The notes: generated by a model not told the origin, from the letters alone. Shown: positions 26,423 to 35,581, counted from the first letter of the stretch. The stretch is 64,000 nt of DNA from Flavobacteriales bacterium (GCA_023957375.1 JAMLHB010000001.1:1528245-1592244); one strand, 5' to 3'. Made by a program: numbers and translations.

Positions 26423-27655
26423 TCATGTACGGGGCACGTCCCCTGCTGCATCCAAGGCATCATGCAGCACCTCCACCATGCGCGAGGTATCCCTGTACCG
26501 CAGCGCCACCTCAACGCATCTCCGCTGTATAGCCCCCGATCCATCCTGGGCCACTTTCTCCAGCCATTCCCGGAATCTGCTCTCATCGATGGTCAACAAG
26601 TCCGGGATGACAAGGCCCACCCCATGGTCCCGGGTTATCTGCCAATCATCAGAGATGCCCTCCGGTATGATGATGGGCAGGCCTGCGGCCCAGTAGAGTG
26701 CGCTTTTCACCGGCGTGCGGAATACCTGCGAAGGGGTGGGCGGCACCGCAATGACGCCCATATCGGAGGCCGACAGGTAGTCCGGCAACTCGGATGGTGG
26801 CACAGGCCCGGTTATGACCGCCCGATTACCCAAGCCCAGAGAGGCCACAAGTTCTTGCAATTTTCCACCATGCTCCGGGAAGGTGACGATGAGATGGCGG
26901 ACTCGCGGGTCCATGTCGCAGGTCATGCGCATGAACCGTGCATATTCCGCCTCACTGTAGTACAGGCCATTGAACTTTCCGGCGTAGCAAAGCACGATGC
27001 ATCCGTCCAACCCATACTTATGCCTCACGACCGTGCGCTGAACCTCCCTTCTCCTGTTCGCAGCCACATCGATGGTCACCCCTTGATGTACAACGTGCGC
27101 TGGCGACCCGCCCTGCCTAATCAACCGGAAGGCCGCTATGGTAGGGGCCACCACCACATCCGCATTGCGCAGTTGGCGCTGCTCGAAGTATTGCGCCACA
27201 CGCACCTTCAACGTCCCCTGCTTCCAGCGGCCCAGCTCCAACATGTACCTGCTGTGGGGTTCGAAGCTCACCAACACAAAATGGTCGAACCCCAGTGAAC
27301 GGAGGATGCTGGCATAAGAACCCGGCATGGACAGGAATGCCACCACTGTTTTCCGTTGCGCACCCCGGGCGAAGGCCAAGCTTTTCAGGCAGAACGTGGC
27401 CGTGTTCCGCAGGCGTTGCAGGAGTTGCCTGCCCTTCACATCATAGCGCATCGGGCACCACTTGATCCCGTTGGCTGCCATCTTCGCCAACACCTCCTGC
27501 GATGCCTCCTGCCCATCCGGCTCCTCAGTGAAGAACAGCATCGGCCGGGGCCTTTCCCGTTGAAGCTTCAAGGCATATTCGAGCATCAATGTGGAAACCA
27601 ACGGGTCGTTGATCCCATGCCCACAGGCCACCACCAAACACTCTTCCCGCTTCAT
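26423..27655 (-). CDS. Glycosyltransferase, GT4-like
   Basis: A 410-residue GT-B protein: N-terminal LVVACGHGINDPL, middle VHQGVTIDVA, donor half CIVLCYAGKFNGLYYSEAEY, ITGPVPPSELPDYLSASDMG near residue 285, and a final TPVKSALYWAAGLPIIIPEG that replaces the usual E-x7-E block. This is the plan of GT4 enzymes with a diverged donor site. ATGA overlap with the upstream membrane gene shows the two are co-expressed. It converges on the flippase gene with 36 bp between. Confidence 0.82.
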   Translation of the reverse strand: MKREECLVVACGHGINDPLVSTLMLEYALKLQRERPRPMLFFTEEPDGQEASQEVLAKMAANGIKWCPMRYDVKGRQLLQRLRNTATFCLKSLAFARGAQRKTVVAFLSMPGSYASILRSLGFDHFVLVSFEPHSRYMLELGRWKQGTLKVRVAQYFEQRQLRNADVVVAPTIAAFRLIRQGGSPAHVVHQGVTIDVAANRRREVQRTVVRHKYGLDGCIVLCYAGKFNGLYYSEAEYARFMRMTCDMDPRVRHLIVTFPEHGGKLQELVASLGLGNRAVITGPVPPSELPDYLSASDMGVIAVPPTPSQVFRTPVKSALYWAAGLPIIIPEGISDDWQITRDHGVGLVIPDLLTIDESRFREWLEKVAQDGSGAIQRRCVEVALRYRDTSRMVEVLHDALDAAGDVPRT

Positions 27656-29127
27656 CCCGCTATCAAATCCGGCATTCTGTATGCCCTTCCCTGCGGCCCC
27701 GTTCGGTCGCGAGACGGGTCACCGTTCAAATAATCCCGAATGTTGAACTTCACTCCTTGGGCCTTGGCATTCAATCGCTCGCGGTTCAAATGGTCAACGA
27801 TGTACAAAAAACTGACCAGGAAGGGCACCAGGACGATCTTGAAACGCACCAACGCCCCAAAGTTGGGCGTGGTGAGGCCGATCATGAAGCCGTATATCAC
27901 GCTGAAGGTGACACAGGTCATCACCAAGGGGTTGCCCCGGATGGCCCGGAAGAGGAACCAGCCTCTTGTGCGCCACAACACCAACAGCGCGAACCCGAGG
28001 AGCCAGGCGTTCTCCAAGGCACTGATGACCACCACGATGCTGCGTGCCTCCCATAGATAGGGCCGGAAAAGCGCGGCATTGATCGCCACTGGCGCCTTCT
28101 TCAACACGCCGCCCAGCGTACCGTCCAGCTCGCCGATATCGAAATAATTACTGCCATACTCCTCCGCGCGCTGCATGTCCCGTTGGATGTTCATGGTGGT
28201 GTTCATGGCCTCGTCCAGGCTGAATTTCCCGAGATCGTCCCCCATCGTGTCCAGAATGAAAAATGAACCGCCTGATAACACCAGCAACATCATGGGCAGG
28301 GTGAGCAGCCGGACCAGCATGTTCTTGAGCTTGACCACCCGGAAATAGAACAGCCAAAGCAGCGTCACGGGCATCAGGATCATGAAGATGTACGGCTTCA
28401 CCAGGATAAGCAGCAGGCCTGCCACCACAAGCCCCAATACGTTCCCGATGATCCGGTCCTTCTTGAAAAAAACCTGGTCGAAACAATACACCCACCAGCA
28501 GGTGGCACTGATCGTAATGGTGTCCTTCATGATCCCCGATCCCCAGAATACCACGGACGGCATGTACAGGAAGGCAATGGCGAATTTGTCCTTCAATTTC
28601 GGAAAATAACCGACGAATGTTTGGTAGCACCGCCAAATGCCGATATAGGACAAGCTGGACAATAACAGGGCTGTAAGCACATAACTGTTGAAGGCCAGCA
28701 GTACGAGCGGGGTGATGAACCGGACCACCATGAAAGTCCGCGAGTCATAGTAGACATACTCGTACGGCTTTGCGGGCAGCGAACCGAAGAGGGCAAGGTG
28801 TGCCGGGTCATTCGGGCCGAACAGCACTTTCAGGAATGATAGCAGGTCCGCCCCGGCCAATCGGCCCACGGCCACTGATGAATAGAAATAGGCGATCGTG
28901 TCGCCTGCCTCGTAGTAATAGAAATAGATCAGGCTAAACACCATGGCACCACCGACCTTGGCATAGAGCCCGGTGAGCAGGTGCTTGTATTCAGGCTCCA
29001 GCTTGATGCGGAGCTTTTTCCTTCGGCTGAAATAAAGGTACAGGCAGACGAGGTATACTACGCACATTAACCATTCCCACGGGTCGATGCCCACTTCACC
29101 GTGGTAGTACAACCAAATCAGCAACAT
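27652..29127 (-). CDS. Polytopic membrane protein, possible Wzy-like polymerase
   Basis: A 491-residue protein with about 10-12 hydrophobic helices (WEWLMCVVYLVCLYLYF, FITPLVLLAFNSYVLTALLL, VLGLVVAGLLLILVKPYIFMIL and others) and one long loop around residues 285-345 (LGKFSLDEAMNTTMNIQRDM). Size, helix number and the large loop resemble O-antigen or repeat-unit polymerases, and no other polymerase candidate is in the locus. Sequence motifs do not prove it; a GT-C enzyme is the alternative. The gene is divergent from the short dehydrogenase at 29220. Confidence 0.65.
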   Translation of the reverse strand: MLLIWLYYHGEVGIDPWEWLMCVVYLVCLYLYFSRRKKLRIKLEPEYKHLLTGLYAKVGGAMVFSLIYFYYYEAGDTIAYFYSSVAVGRLAGADLLSFLKVLFGPNDPAHLALFGSLPAKPYEYVYYDSRTFMVVRFITPLVLLAFNSYVLTALLLSSLSYIGIWRCYQTFVGYFPKLKDKFAIAFLYMPSVVFWGSGIMKDTITISATCWWVYCFDQVFFKKDRIIGNVLGLVVAGLLLILVKPYIFMILMPVTLLWLFYFRVVKLKNMLVRLLTLPMMLLVLSGGSFFILDTMGDDLGKFSLDEAMNTTMNIQRDMQRAEEYGSNYFDIGELDGTLGGVLKKAPVAINAALFRPYLWEARSIVVVISALENAWLLGFALLVLWRTRGWFLFRAIRGNPLVMTCVTFSVIYGFMIGLTTPNFGALVRFKIVLVPFLVSFLYIVDHLNRERLNAKAQGVKFNIRDYLNGDPSRDRTGPQGRAYRMPDLIAG

Positions 29128-29219
29128 CGCCTCAAAGGTCGGCGAATTGACCCTAATCGCGGTTGGACAAACCCATATCGCACGCTTGCCCGGATGCCGT
29201 TACGTCCTTTCTTTGCCCC

Positions 29220-29924
29220 ATGGTGGTCGGCTCCGGGTTGGTGGCCCGCGCATTTGATGTTTTCCGGCGGAATGACCGGGTGCTCATATTTGCTTCCGGC
29301 GTTTCGAATTCATCCACGGCCTCCGAGGATGCGTATCAACGGGAGCGGGACCTGCTGCTCGAATGCGCCGGTTCCGGGAAGCGGATCGCCTATTTCAGTA
29401 CCGTCAGCATCATGGATACCACCTTGGCCAATTCGGGGTACATCCGCCATAAATTGGCAATGGAAGAGCTCGTACGCGCCACCTTCAGGAACTATACCAT
29501 ATTCCGATTGCCCAATTTGATAGGCAACACGTCGAACCCGCATACTTTGGGCAATTACATGCGGGACAGGATCCTGGCGGGCGGGGTACTGCATGTGCAT
29601 GCCAAGGCCTGCCGCTACCTGATGGATGTGGAGGACATGGCCCGCGCATGCCGGGATATCTTGGAGCGTGGACTGTTCGCAGACGCCACAATGAATGTCT
29701 GCTTCGACCCTCCGGTAACTGTTCCCGCCATGGTACGGTTCATGGAACAGCTGATGGGTAAAAAGGGCAAGGTGGTGGAAGATGACCGGGGCGATTGTTA
29801 CGACGTGGACAACGCGCCGTTCAAGCAACATTGGACCGGAGCAATGGGCCTGCCGTGGCCACCAGCGGACGATTGGAAAAGGGTCCTACGGAAGTATTAC
29901 GATACGCAGGTCCCTACGCATTGA
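29220..29924 (+). CDS. Short atypical NAD-dependent epimerase/dehydratase-like protein (paralogue A)
   Basis: A 234-residue protein related to extended short-chain dehydrogenases but about 60-100 residues shorter. VVGSGLVARAF at the start may be the nucleotide loop, FSTVSIMD corresponds to the catalytic Ser/Thr strand, and YIRHK supplies the YxxxK pair near residue 81. FRLPNLIGNTSNPHTL and KACRYLMDVEDMARA follow. A close paralogue lies at 42914, and both share the sequence before the start (CCTTTCTTTGC, CCCATGGT). Both sit head-to-head with glycan genes and near methyltransferases, so a sugar-modifying role is likely. Confidence 0.8.
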   Translation: MVVGSGLVARAFDVFRRNDRVLIFASGVSNSSTASEDAYQRERDLLLECAGSGKRIAYFSTVSIMDTTLANSGYIRHKLAMEELVRATFRNYTIFRLPNLIGNTSNPHTLGNYMRDRILAGGVLHVHAKACRYLMDVEDMARACRDILERGLFADATMNVCFDPPVTVPAMVRFMEQLMGKKGKVVEDDRGDCYDVDNAPFKQHWTGAMGLPWPPADDWKRVLRKYYDTQVPTH

Positions 29925-30009
29925 ATTCTCCCTTCAACGTGCTACGCATAAATTTAGCCGTCATCGGACAAGTGAATTCCACTAAGCCACAAGCATCCCA
30001 CAGCCGCAA

Positions 30010-30891
30010 ATGCCGCTCACGCAAGCACGCCCATGCCCGGTATGTGCATCACAGGACCACGTGCTGATCACCGTGCCCAGGGATCAACACCTGGCGCGGT
30101 GCCGTAACTGTGGAATGGTGTACACCCGTTGGGAACCCAGCAACGAGGAATTAGGGGCCTATTACGGCTCCTATCCGGTGGTGGAGGATATGTCCCAAGT
30201 TACCCTGAAGCGGTATGACGAACTTTTGGAGCGGTTCGGGACATACCGGAAAACCGGGAAGATCTTGGATGTCGGGTGTGGCAGCGGTGCCTTTCTGCAG
30301 CGTGCCAAGTTCCGTGGATGGAATGCCTTCGGCACAGAATTCGGCGGAGGCCCCATCGCGGCTTGCCGGCAAAGGGGCATTGCCGTATTCGAGGGCCCGC
30401 TGGAACCCCGCGACCATCCCGCCGAGGGCTATGATGTGATCTGTTCCTTCGAGGTGGTGGAGCACGTCGCACATCCACGGGAAGAAATCGGCAAAATGCT
30501 GCAACTCCTCAGGCCGGGCGGTCTGCTCTATCTCACGGTGCCCAACTACAATTGCTTGGCACGCCGCATCGACCGTAACCATTGGAACATCATCAACTAC
30601 CCCGAACACTTGAACCACTTCACCCCCCGGACCTTCCGGCGGATGCTGCGCGAAAAGGGGCTGCAAAGGTCGTGGCTCACCACCACCGGATTCAGCTTAG
30701 AGCGGTGGATGACCAAGAAACAGGACGATGAGGTTGGAAAAAAAGATGCGCACCGGGCACAGGATGAATTCCGGGAAACGATCGAATCCCGGGCATACCT
30801 CCGTTTCGCCAAAGCTTCGATCAATGCGGTCCTCAACCTGTTCCACCTTGGGGATTCGATGAAGGCGGGTTATATCAAACCGGCAACCTGA
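30010..30891 (+). CDS. SAM-dependent methyltransferase with N-terminal zinc-ribbon-like motif
   Basis: A 293-residue protein. Two cysteine pairs at the N-terminus (CPVC near 9-12 and CRNC near 31-34) form a likely zinc ribbon, followed by a class I methyltransferase fold: motif I ILDVGCGSGAFLQRA near residue 85, YDVICSFEVVEHVAHP near 140, LRPGGLLYLTVPNYN near 170. This combination is common among methyltransferases in bacterial glycan and nucleotide-sugar clusters. It starts 85 bp after paralogue A. Confidence 0.88.
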   Translation: MPLTQARPCPVCASQDHVLITVPRDQHLARCRNCGMVYTRWEPSNEELGAYYGSYPVVEDMSQVTLKRYDELLERFGTYRKTGKILDVGCGSGAFLQRAKFRGWNAFGTEFGGGPIAACRQRGIAVFEGPLEPRDHPAEGYDVICSFEVVEHVAHPREEIGKMLQLLRPGGLLYLTVPNYNCLARRIDRNHWNIINYPEHLNHFTPRTFRRMLREKGLQRSWLTTTGFSLERWMTKKQDDEVGKKDAHRAQDEFRETIESRAYLRFAKASINAVLNLFHLGDSMKAGYIKPAT

Positions 30892-30907
30892 ACTGTTGGT
30901 GGATCCC

Positions 30908-31927
30908 ATGGCTCTTGAAACCGTCTCCTGCTCAGCCACCCCGAACCGGCCCGGGGCCTTCGTTATCTCCCTCGATTTTGAACTCCTCTGGGGCATGCGG
31001 GACAAACGGACAGTGGATGCCTACATGCCGCACTTCATTGGTGCACGAAAAGCCATACCGCTGTTGTTGGAAACGTTCGACCGCCATGGGGTGAAGGCCA
31101 CCTTCGCCACGGTGGGGCTGTTGTTCTTCGGGGACAAGGAGCGCATGCTTGCTGCCCTGCCTTCCGAACGGCCATCATACAGCAATAGGCAGCTTTCGCC
31201 ATACAACGGCCATTTCGACACCGTCGGCGCCGATGAGGACTCAGACCCCTACCACTTCGGTGAATCGCTGATCCGGGTGATCAAACACCATCCTGCCCAT
31301 GAAATCGCCTGTCACACGTTTTCACATTACTACTGCCTGGAATCAGGCCAAACCCAAGTGCAATTTGCCGCTGACATCCAAGCTGCCATGGACTCCGCAC
31401 GGTTCATGGGGGTGGAATTGAAAAGCTTAGTCTTTCCCAGGAACCAGTTCAATCCGGAATACCTCGCCTTGTGCAAGGAGAAAGGTATCAGGTCCTTCCG
31501 GGGAAATGAAACCAACTGGCTCCACACAGCACGCAGCGGCGAGCAGGAAAGCCTTCTCAGGCGCGGCTTCAGGCTGCTCGATGCCTGGCTGAACCTCACC
31601 GGGCCCAACTGCCATGCTTATCCACGGGAGCAGCCCGGGTTGCCGTTGAACATTCCCTCAAGCCGGTTCCTGAGGCCTTGGAACTCCAAGCTGCGCATGC
31701 TGGAGGGCCTGCGGCTTAAGAGGATCACAAAGGCCATGGACCATGCCGCCCGCACCGGCACCATCTTCCATCTATGGTGGCATCCTCATAATTTCGGGGT
31801 GAACATCATGGAGAACTTGGCTTTCCTTTCCAAAATACTCCAGCACTACGGCGAATTGCACAGGGTCCATGGCATGCAGAGCCTCACCATGCGGGAAGTA
31901 GTGGACAAGGCAAGTGAAGATGCCTGA
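30908..31927 (+). CDS. Polysaccharide deacetylase (NodB homology domain)
   Basis: A 339-residue protein of the carbohydrate esterase 4 superfamily. NodB motifs: ISLDFELLWG (first Asp) near residue 22, HTFSH near 137 with the two metal-binding His, FPRNQFNPEYL near 175, and HLWWHPHNF near 280. It would remove an acetyl group from an N-acetylated amino sugar. No signal peptide is seen, so it probably acts on a cytoplasmic intermediate. ATG at 30908 is used; GTG 30899 and TTG 30896 are possible. Overlaps the formyltransferase gene, which could re-acylate the freed amine. Confidence 0.88.
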   Translation: MALETVSCSATPNRPGAFVISLDFELLWGMRDKRTVDAYMPHFIGARKAIPLLLETFDRHGVKATFATVGLLFFGDKERMLAALPSERPSYSNRQLSPYNGHFDTVGADEDSDPYHFGESLIRVIKHHPAHEIACHTFSHYYCLESGQTQVQFAADIQAAMDSARFMGVELKSLVFPRNQFNPEYLALCKEKGIRSFRGNETNWLHTARSGEQESLLRRGFRLLDAWLNLTGPNCHAYPREQPGLPLNIPSSRFLRPWNSKLRMLEGLRLKRITKAMDHAARTGTIFHLWWHPHNFGVNIMENLAFLSKILQHYGELHRVHGMQSLTMREVVDKASEDA

Positions 31928-32687
31928 GCAACTCATTGTACTGATCGGTCGCGAAGGGGCCAGTACCAATATCCTCTTCCAAGCCTTGGATGCCCATTAT
32001 GAGGTGCATGTGATCCATGAGGAACCGCCGGCAACACGGAAGTTATTGCGCTGGCGGGTGAAGCAGGTGGGGCCGTTCCGCCTCGCGGGCCAGATGCTCT
32101 TCCAAATTGGCATTGCATTGCCCATGGGCCGCCTTTCCGCAGGACGGAGAAGGGCGATCCTGAAGCAAGTTGGGGCATTGGATTTACCGCCACCACCGGA
32201 AAAAGTTTCACGCACCGCTTCGGTGAACAGCCCAGACCTCTTGGAACAACTCAAGGCATTGGCACCAAGCTTAGTGGTGATCAACGGTACCCGGATCCTC
32301 ACTGCGCACACCCTAAGGGCCATCGGCATCCCGGTGCTCAACGTCCACGCAGGCATCACCCCGAAGTACCGCGGTGTGCACGGCGGCTACTGGGCCTTGG
32401 TGAACAAGGACGCGGCGCATTGCGGCGTTACGGTACACGTGGTGGATGCGGGGATCGACACCGGTGGGATCCTGCACCAAGCCCTGATCCATCCGTCCCC
32501 CAAGGACAACTTCACCACGTATCCAGCACTGCAGCTTGTAGCTGGCAGTAAGCTGCTGGTCCAGGCCGTCCAAGAGGTGCTTGATGGCAGGTACCAGGTG
32601 ATAAAACCCACCACCACGGATCGCAGATGGTACCACCCTACCTTGTGGGGGTATATCTGGTTCCGGCTTTCCCGCAAGGTGCGGTAA
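31920..32687 (+). CDS. Formyltransferase family protein (possible sugar N-formyltransferase)
   Basis: A 255-residue protein with the formyltransferase catalytic triad context: LNVHAGITPKYRGVHGGYWA (Asn and His) near residue 142 and the Asp in VDAGIDTGGILHQA near 180. It is shorter than methionyl-tRNA formyltransferase and lacks its C-terminal domain. In glycan loci such proteins transfer formyl from N10-formyl-THF to amino sugars. It overlaps the deacetylase gene by eight bases, which supports a deacetylate-then-formylate pair. A GTG at 31914 is an alternative start. Confidence 0.83.
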   Translation: MPEQLIVLIGREGASTNILFQALDAHYEVHVIHEEPPATRKLLRWRVKQVGPFRLAGQMLFQIGIALPMGRLSAGRRRAILKQVGALDLPPPPEKVSRTASVNSPDLLEQLKALAPSLVVINGTRILTAHTLRAIGIPVLNVHAGITPKYRGVHGGYWALVNKDAAHCGVTVHVVDAGIDTGGILHQALIHPSPKDNFTTYPALQLVAGSKLLVQAVQEVLDGRYQVIKPTTTDRRWYHPTLWGYIWFRLSRKVR

Positions 32688-32699
32688 ATAACCGTTCGA

Positions 32700-33611
32700 T
32701 CAGCTTACCCGATTCGGCCTCCAATTGCGCAAGTCAACGAGCCTGTAGCTTCCCACATCAACATGGCCCATGCCGGCAACGGTCAATTCGGGCCTCAGTG
32801 CGGCTTGCGCCTTGCGCAGGCCATCCTTCACCGATAGCGGAATGTACTTGCGTGCCCAGTGGCGCAGTGTGCTTTCACCTTCGCGCACCGTATTGGACCT
32901 GACTGACTCCACCCTGGACCACGCATCCTCATAATCGCTTTGTTGCGGAACGTGAAACTCGTCCATCACACCAGTTTTCCGAGCCACTATTGCGAGCATC
33001 ACAGGCTGCGTACTGGTCAATGTGCCACGACGTCCTACATGCTTCGGATCGTTGATCTCTAACCAATCGTTCCCGGTTTGCAAGAACATGCCGCTCACCT
33101 CAAATCCATTCGGCTGGGAAAAGATGCGGTAGTACAACTCCGGGCTGAACTGATAGAACCCATGGCCCATCTGGTTGTCCGCAGGGGTGATCCCCACATA
33201 GTGCCCGCCAATGGCGATCATATCCATACAACTCCGGATGGCGTTGGGAAAATGGAACACATGTTCAATGGTGCCCCCATCCAGGATGCAGTCAAATAAT
33301 CCATGGAGATCAGCCTTCACCGGCCGGTTCAAGTCATGCACAATGGAGGCCCCCTCGTAATCCGAGGCGTCCATGCTCTCCACCGTCCGGGCCCCCATTG
33401 CCATTAGAAAGGGTTCGCAGTACCCCGTTCCCACATGCCAATCCGCTTTCAATTCCAATGTCAAACCAAATTCGGATGCCAGGTTGGCCACTTCAACGGG
33501 TGAGATGAACATCTGTTGGCGTCCCAACGTCAGTGTCCTGTTCCAAGAAAGGCCGTCATAACTTTTATGTGCATGAAGCAGGAATTCGCACGACTTCTTG
33601 GTCAACCCCAT
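32700..33611 (-). CDS. Hypothetical protein with methyltransferase-like fold
   Basis: A 303-residue cytoplasmic protein. VGTGYCEPFLMAMGA may be a degenerate SAM loop, followed by SMDASDYEGASIVHDLNRP and the conspicuous FDCILDGGTIEHVFHFP, then IAIGGHYVGITPADNQMGH and FYQFSPELYYRIFS. The order resembles class I methyltransferases found in surface polysaccharide clusters, but motif I is not standard, so activity is uncertain. The ATG at 33611 lies 25 bases downstream of an exact TATATTTG box. It converges on the formyltransferase gene with a 12 bp gap. Confidence 0.7.
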   Translation of the reverse strand: MGLTKKSCEFLLHAHKSYDGLSWNRTLTLGRQQMFISPVEVANLASEFGLTLELKADWHVGTGYCEPFLMAMGARTVESMDASDYEGASIVHDLNRPVKADLHGLFDCILDGGTIEHVFHFPNAIRSCMDMIAIGGHYVGITPADNQMGHGFYQFSPELYYRIFSQPNGFEVSGMFLQTGNDWLEINDPKHVGRRGTLTSTQPVMLAIVARKTGVMDEFHVPQQSDYEDAWSRVESVRSNTVREGESTLRHWARKYIPLSVKDGLRKAQAALRPELTVAGMGHVDVGSYRLVDLRNWRPNRVS

Positions 33612-33635
33612 GATCCGCTGCTTAGCAATATGGCG

Positions 33636-33643
33636 CAAATATA
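33636..33643 (-). promoter_or_regulatory. -7 promoter box, exact Bacteroidota consensus
   Basis: On the minus strand this reads TATATTTG followed by CGCC, a perfect TAnnTTTG. It is 25 bases upstream of the ATG at 33611 in an AT-richer spacer. It is the clearest promoter in the window. Confidence 0.7.
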
Positions 33644-33737
33644 GCCTCGCCTATTTCCGCATCCTGCCGATCCGCTATGCATGCTTGCCTGTAAAAATAT
33701 CGCTCTCGTAACCGGGTATGGTGCCATGGTTTTATCA

Positions 33738-34202
33738 CTACCCATGATGATACCCCGTCCCTTTCAAGATCGATAGCGCCCGGTACAGCTGCTCGGCAAA
33801 CAGCACCCGCACCAACTGATGGGGAAACACCATCGGCGACAGGGACAGTACCAGGTCCGCGCGCTCCCGCACCGCCTCCGTCATGCCGTAGGCACCGCCG
33901 ATCACAAAAGCCAGTTCACGCGCGCCCTGGTCGCGCCAGGTGCCCAGCCGCTGTGCAAAGCCCGGGCTGGTGAGCTGTTTGCCCCGTTCATCCAGCACCA
34001 CCACCTTTTCGCCGGGCTTCAGCGCGGCCAGGATCCGTTCGCTCTCCGTGCGCTGCTGCCAGGCCGGCTCACCCCGCCCCGCCTCCGGCAGCACCACTTC
34101 CTCCAGCTTGGCCATGTGGCGGATCCGGGCCAAATAGTGGCCCAAACCGTCGGCCACCCAGCCGCGTTCGGTGCGCCCCACCACGATCAAACGGAAGTTC
34201 AT
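33738..34202 (-). CDS. rlmH: 23S rRNA (pseudouridine1915-N3)-methyltransferase RlmH
   Basis: A 154-residue SPOUT methyltransferase that modifies position 1915 of 23S rRNA at the 70S ribosome. The N-terminus FRLIVVGRTERGWV, VVLDERGKQLTSPGFAQRL, the knot FVIGGAYGMTEAVRERADL and C-terminal FPHQLVRVLFAEQLYRALSI are all family blocks. The ATG at 34202 gives the standard length; longer upstream starts add residues without homology. It is followed on the other strand by DUF4783 and nadC. rlmH is an integration site for other elements in staphylococci, but no integrase or repeat is seen here. Confidence 0.96.
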   Translation of the reverse strand: MNFRLIVVGRTERGWVADGLGHYLARIRHMAKLEEVVLPEAGRGEPAWQQRTESERILAALKPGEKVVVLDERGKQLTSPGFAQRLGTWRDQGARELAFVIGGAYGMTEAVRERADLVLSLSPMVFPHQLVRVLFAEQLYRALSILKGTGYHHG

Positions 34203-34322
34203 GCCTCGATCACGGGATGGATGCAGGGACGCCCATAAGCCTGTTGACAACCCTGTACTTGTTCGTAACTCACCATCTTGCACGGCCCCAAATGTGGCCC
34301 GTTCTTTGCAAACTTGCTTCGC

Positions 34323-34736
34323 ATGCGAAACTCTCCCATCATCAGAACGGCCTTACTGTTGGCTTCCATCTTGGCCTTCAGCGGGTTGATGGCCCAAGGA
34401 AGCGTCAAAGACCAGGTGGTGGCCGCCATTGGCACAGGCAATTCCGCAGCCTTGGCCAAGCATATGGTGGCCAATGTGGACATGACGCTGCCTTCGGCCA
34501 GCGATTATTACAGCAAGGCGCAGGCCGAGCAGATCCTCCGCAAGTTTTTCGAGGAGAACCCCGCCAAGGGCCTCTCCATCGTGCATGAGGGAGCCAACCG
34601 CGGAGGTGACAGCTATTACATCGGTAACTTGGCCACGGCCAAGGGGGACTTCCGGGTGACCTTTTTCCTGAAGAAGACCGGTGAGCTCTACCAAGTGAAA
34701 CAGTTGCGCATGGAGGCCGGACGCGCAGACCGCTGA
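34323..34736 (+). CDS. DUF4783 secreted protein
   Basis: A 137-residue protein with a signal peptide (ALLLASILAFSGLMAQ) and a DUF4783-type body (IGTGNSAALAKHMVANVDMT, YYSKAQAEQILRKFF, FRVTFFLKKTGELYQVKQLR), a small cone-like fold found in Bacteroidota. Function unknown. GTTCTTTG at 34301-34308 is a likely -7 box. Its stop shares one base with the nadC start (TGATG), so it heads a nadC-YihY operon. Confidence 0.87.
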   Translation: MRNSPIIRTALLLASILAFSGLMAQGSVKDQVVAAIGTGNSAALAKHMVANVDMTLPSASDYYSKAQAEQILRKFFEENPAKGLSIVHEGANRGGDSYYIGNLATAKGDFRVTFFLKKTGELYQVKQLRMEAGRADR

Positions 34737-35581
34737 TGCTGCCTGCAGGAACCCAAGAACTGATCGAACGGGCCTTTGCCGAGGACGTTGGCGATGGTGA
34801 CCACACGTCCCTGTCCACCATCCCTGCGGAAGCCCACGGCGGTGCGCACCTGCTGGTGAAGGGCACGGGGGTGCTGGCCGGGCTGGAGCTGGCAAAGGCC
34901 ATCTGCGCACGCACGGACTTGAAGCTCAACCTGCGGCCGCTGCTGATGGACGGAGCACAGGTAGTGCCCGGCGACGTGGCCTTTACCCTCAGTGGGCCTT
35001 CGCGGAGCATCCTGCTGGTGGAGCGCACCGTGCTGAACTTCATGCAGCGCATGAGCGGCATCGCCACACTGACCCGGGCCTTCGTGAATGCCGTGGAAGG
35101 CACTAAATGCCGCGTGCTGGACACCCGTAAAACCACGCCGGGGCTGCGCGCCATCGAAAAGTGGGCCGTGCGCATCGGCGGCGGCATGAACCACCGAATG
35201 GGGTTGTACGACATGATGATGATCAAGGACAACCACGCGGATTTCGCGGGGGGCATACCACAGGCGATCGGACGTGCCAAGGATTACCTCGGCCGGCACA
35301 ACCTGTCCATGCCCATTGAAGTGGAAACACGCAATTTGGCCGAAGTGGAGCAAGTGCTCAGCACGGGCGGCGTACAGCGCATCATGCTGGACAACTTCAG
35401 CACCACGGAGCTCCGCCATGCCGTGCAAATGATCCAAGGCCGGTACGAAACGGAGGCCAGCGGCGGGATCACCTTGGAAACTGCCCGTTCCTACGCCCAA
35501 TGCGGCGTGGACTTCATTTCCGTGGGCGCCCTCACGCACTCGGTGCCGAGCCTCGACCTCAGCCTCAAAGCCATGGGCTGA
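34736..35581 (+). CDS. nadC: Nicotinate-nucleotide diphosphorylase (carboxylating)
   Basis: A 281-residue enzyme that converts quinolinate and PRPP to nicotinate mononucleotide in NAD synthesis. All active-site blocks are seen: DTRKTTPGLRAIEKWA near residue 133, GGGMNHRMGLYDMMMIKDNH near 147, EVETRNLAEVEQVL, MLDNFS and EASGGITLETARSYA near 238. Length is normal. It is flanked by DUF4783 and YihY genes with one-base stop/start overlaps, and no nadA or nadB is in the window. Confidence 0.96.
   Translation: MLPAGTQELIERAFAEDVGDGDHTSLSTIPAEAHGGAHLLVKGTGVLAGLELAKAICARTDLKLNLRPLLMDGAQVVPGDVAFTLSGPSRSILLVERTVLNFMQRMSGIATLTRAFVNAVEGTKCRVLDTRKTTPGLRAIEKWAVRIGGGMNHRMGLYDMMMIKDNHADFAGGIPQAIGRAKDYLGRHNLSMPIEVETRNLAEVEQVLSTGGVQRIMLDNFSTTELRHAVQMIQGRYETEASGGITLETARSYAQCGVDFISVGALTHSVPSLDLSLKAMG

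Noticed and set aside
33738-34202. rlmH as integration site of a cassette element
   Set aside because: rlmH is complete, and no recombinase, attachment repeats or accessory genes are adjacent.
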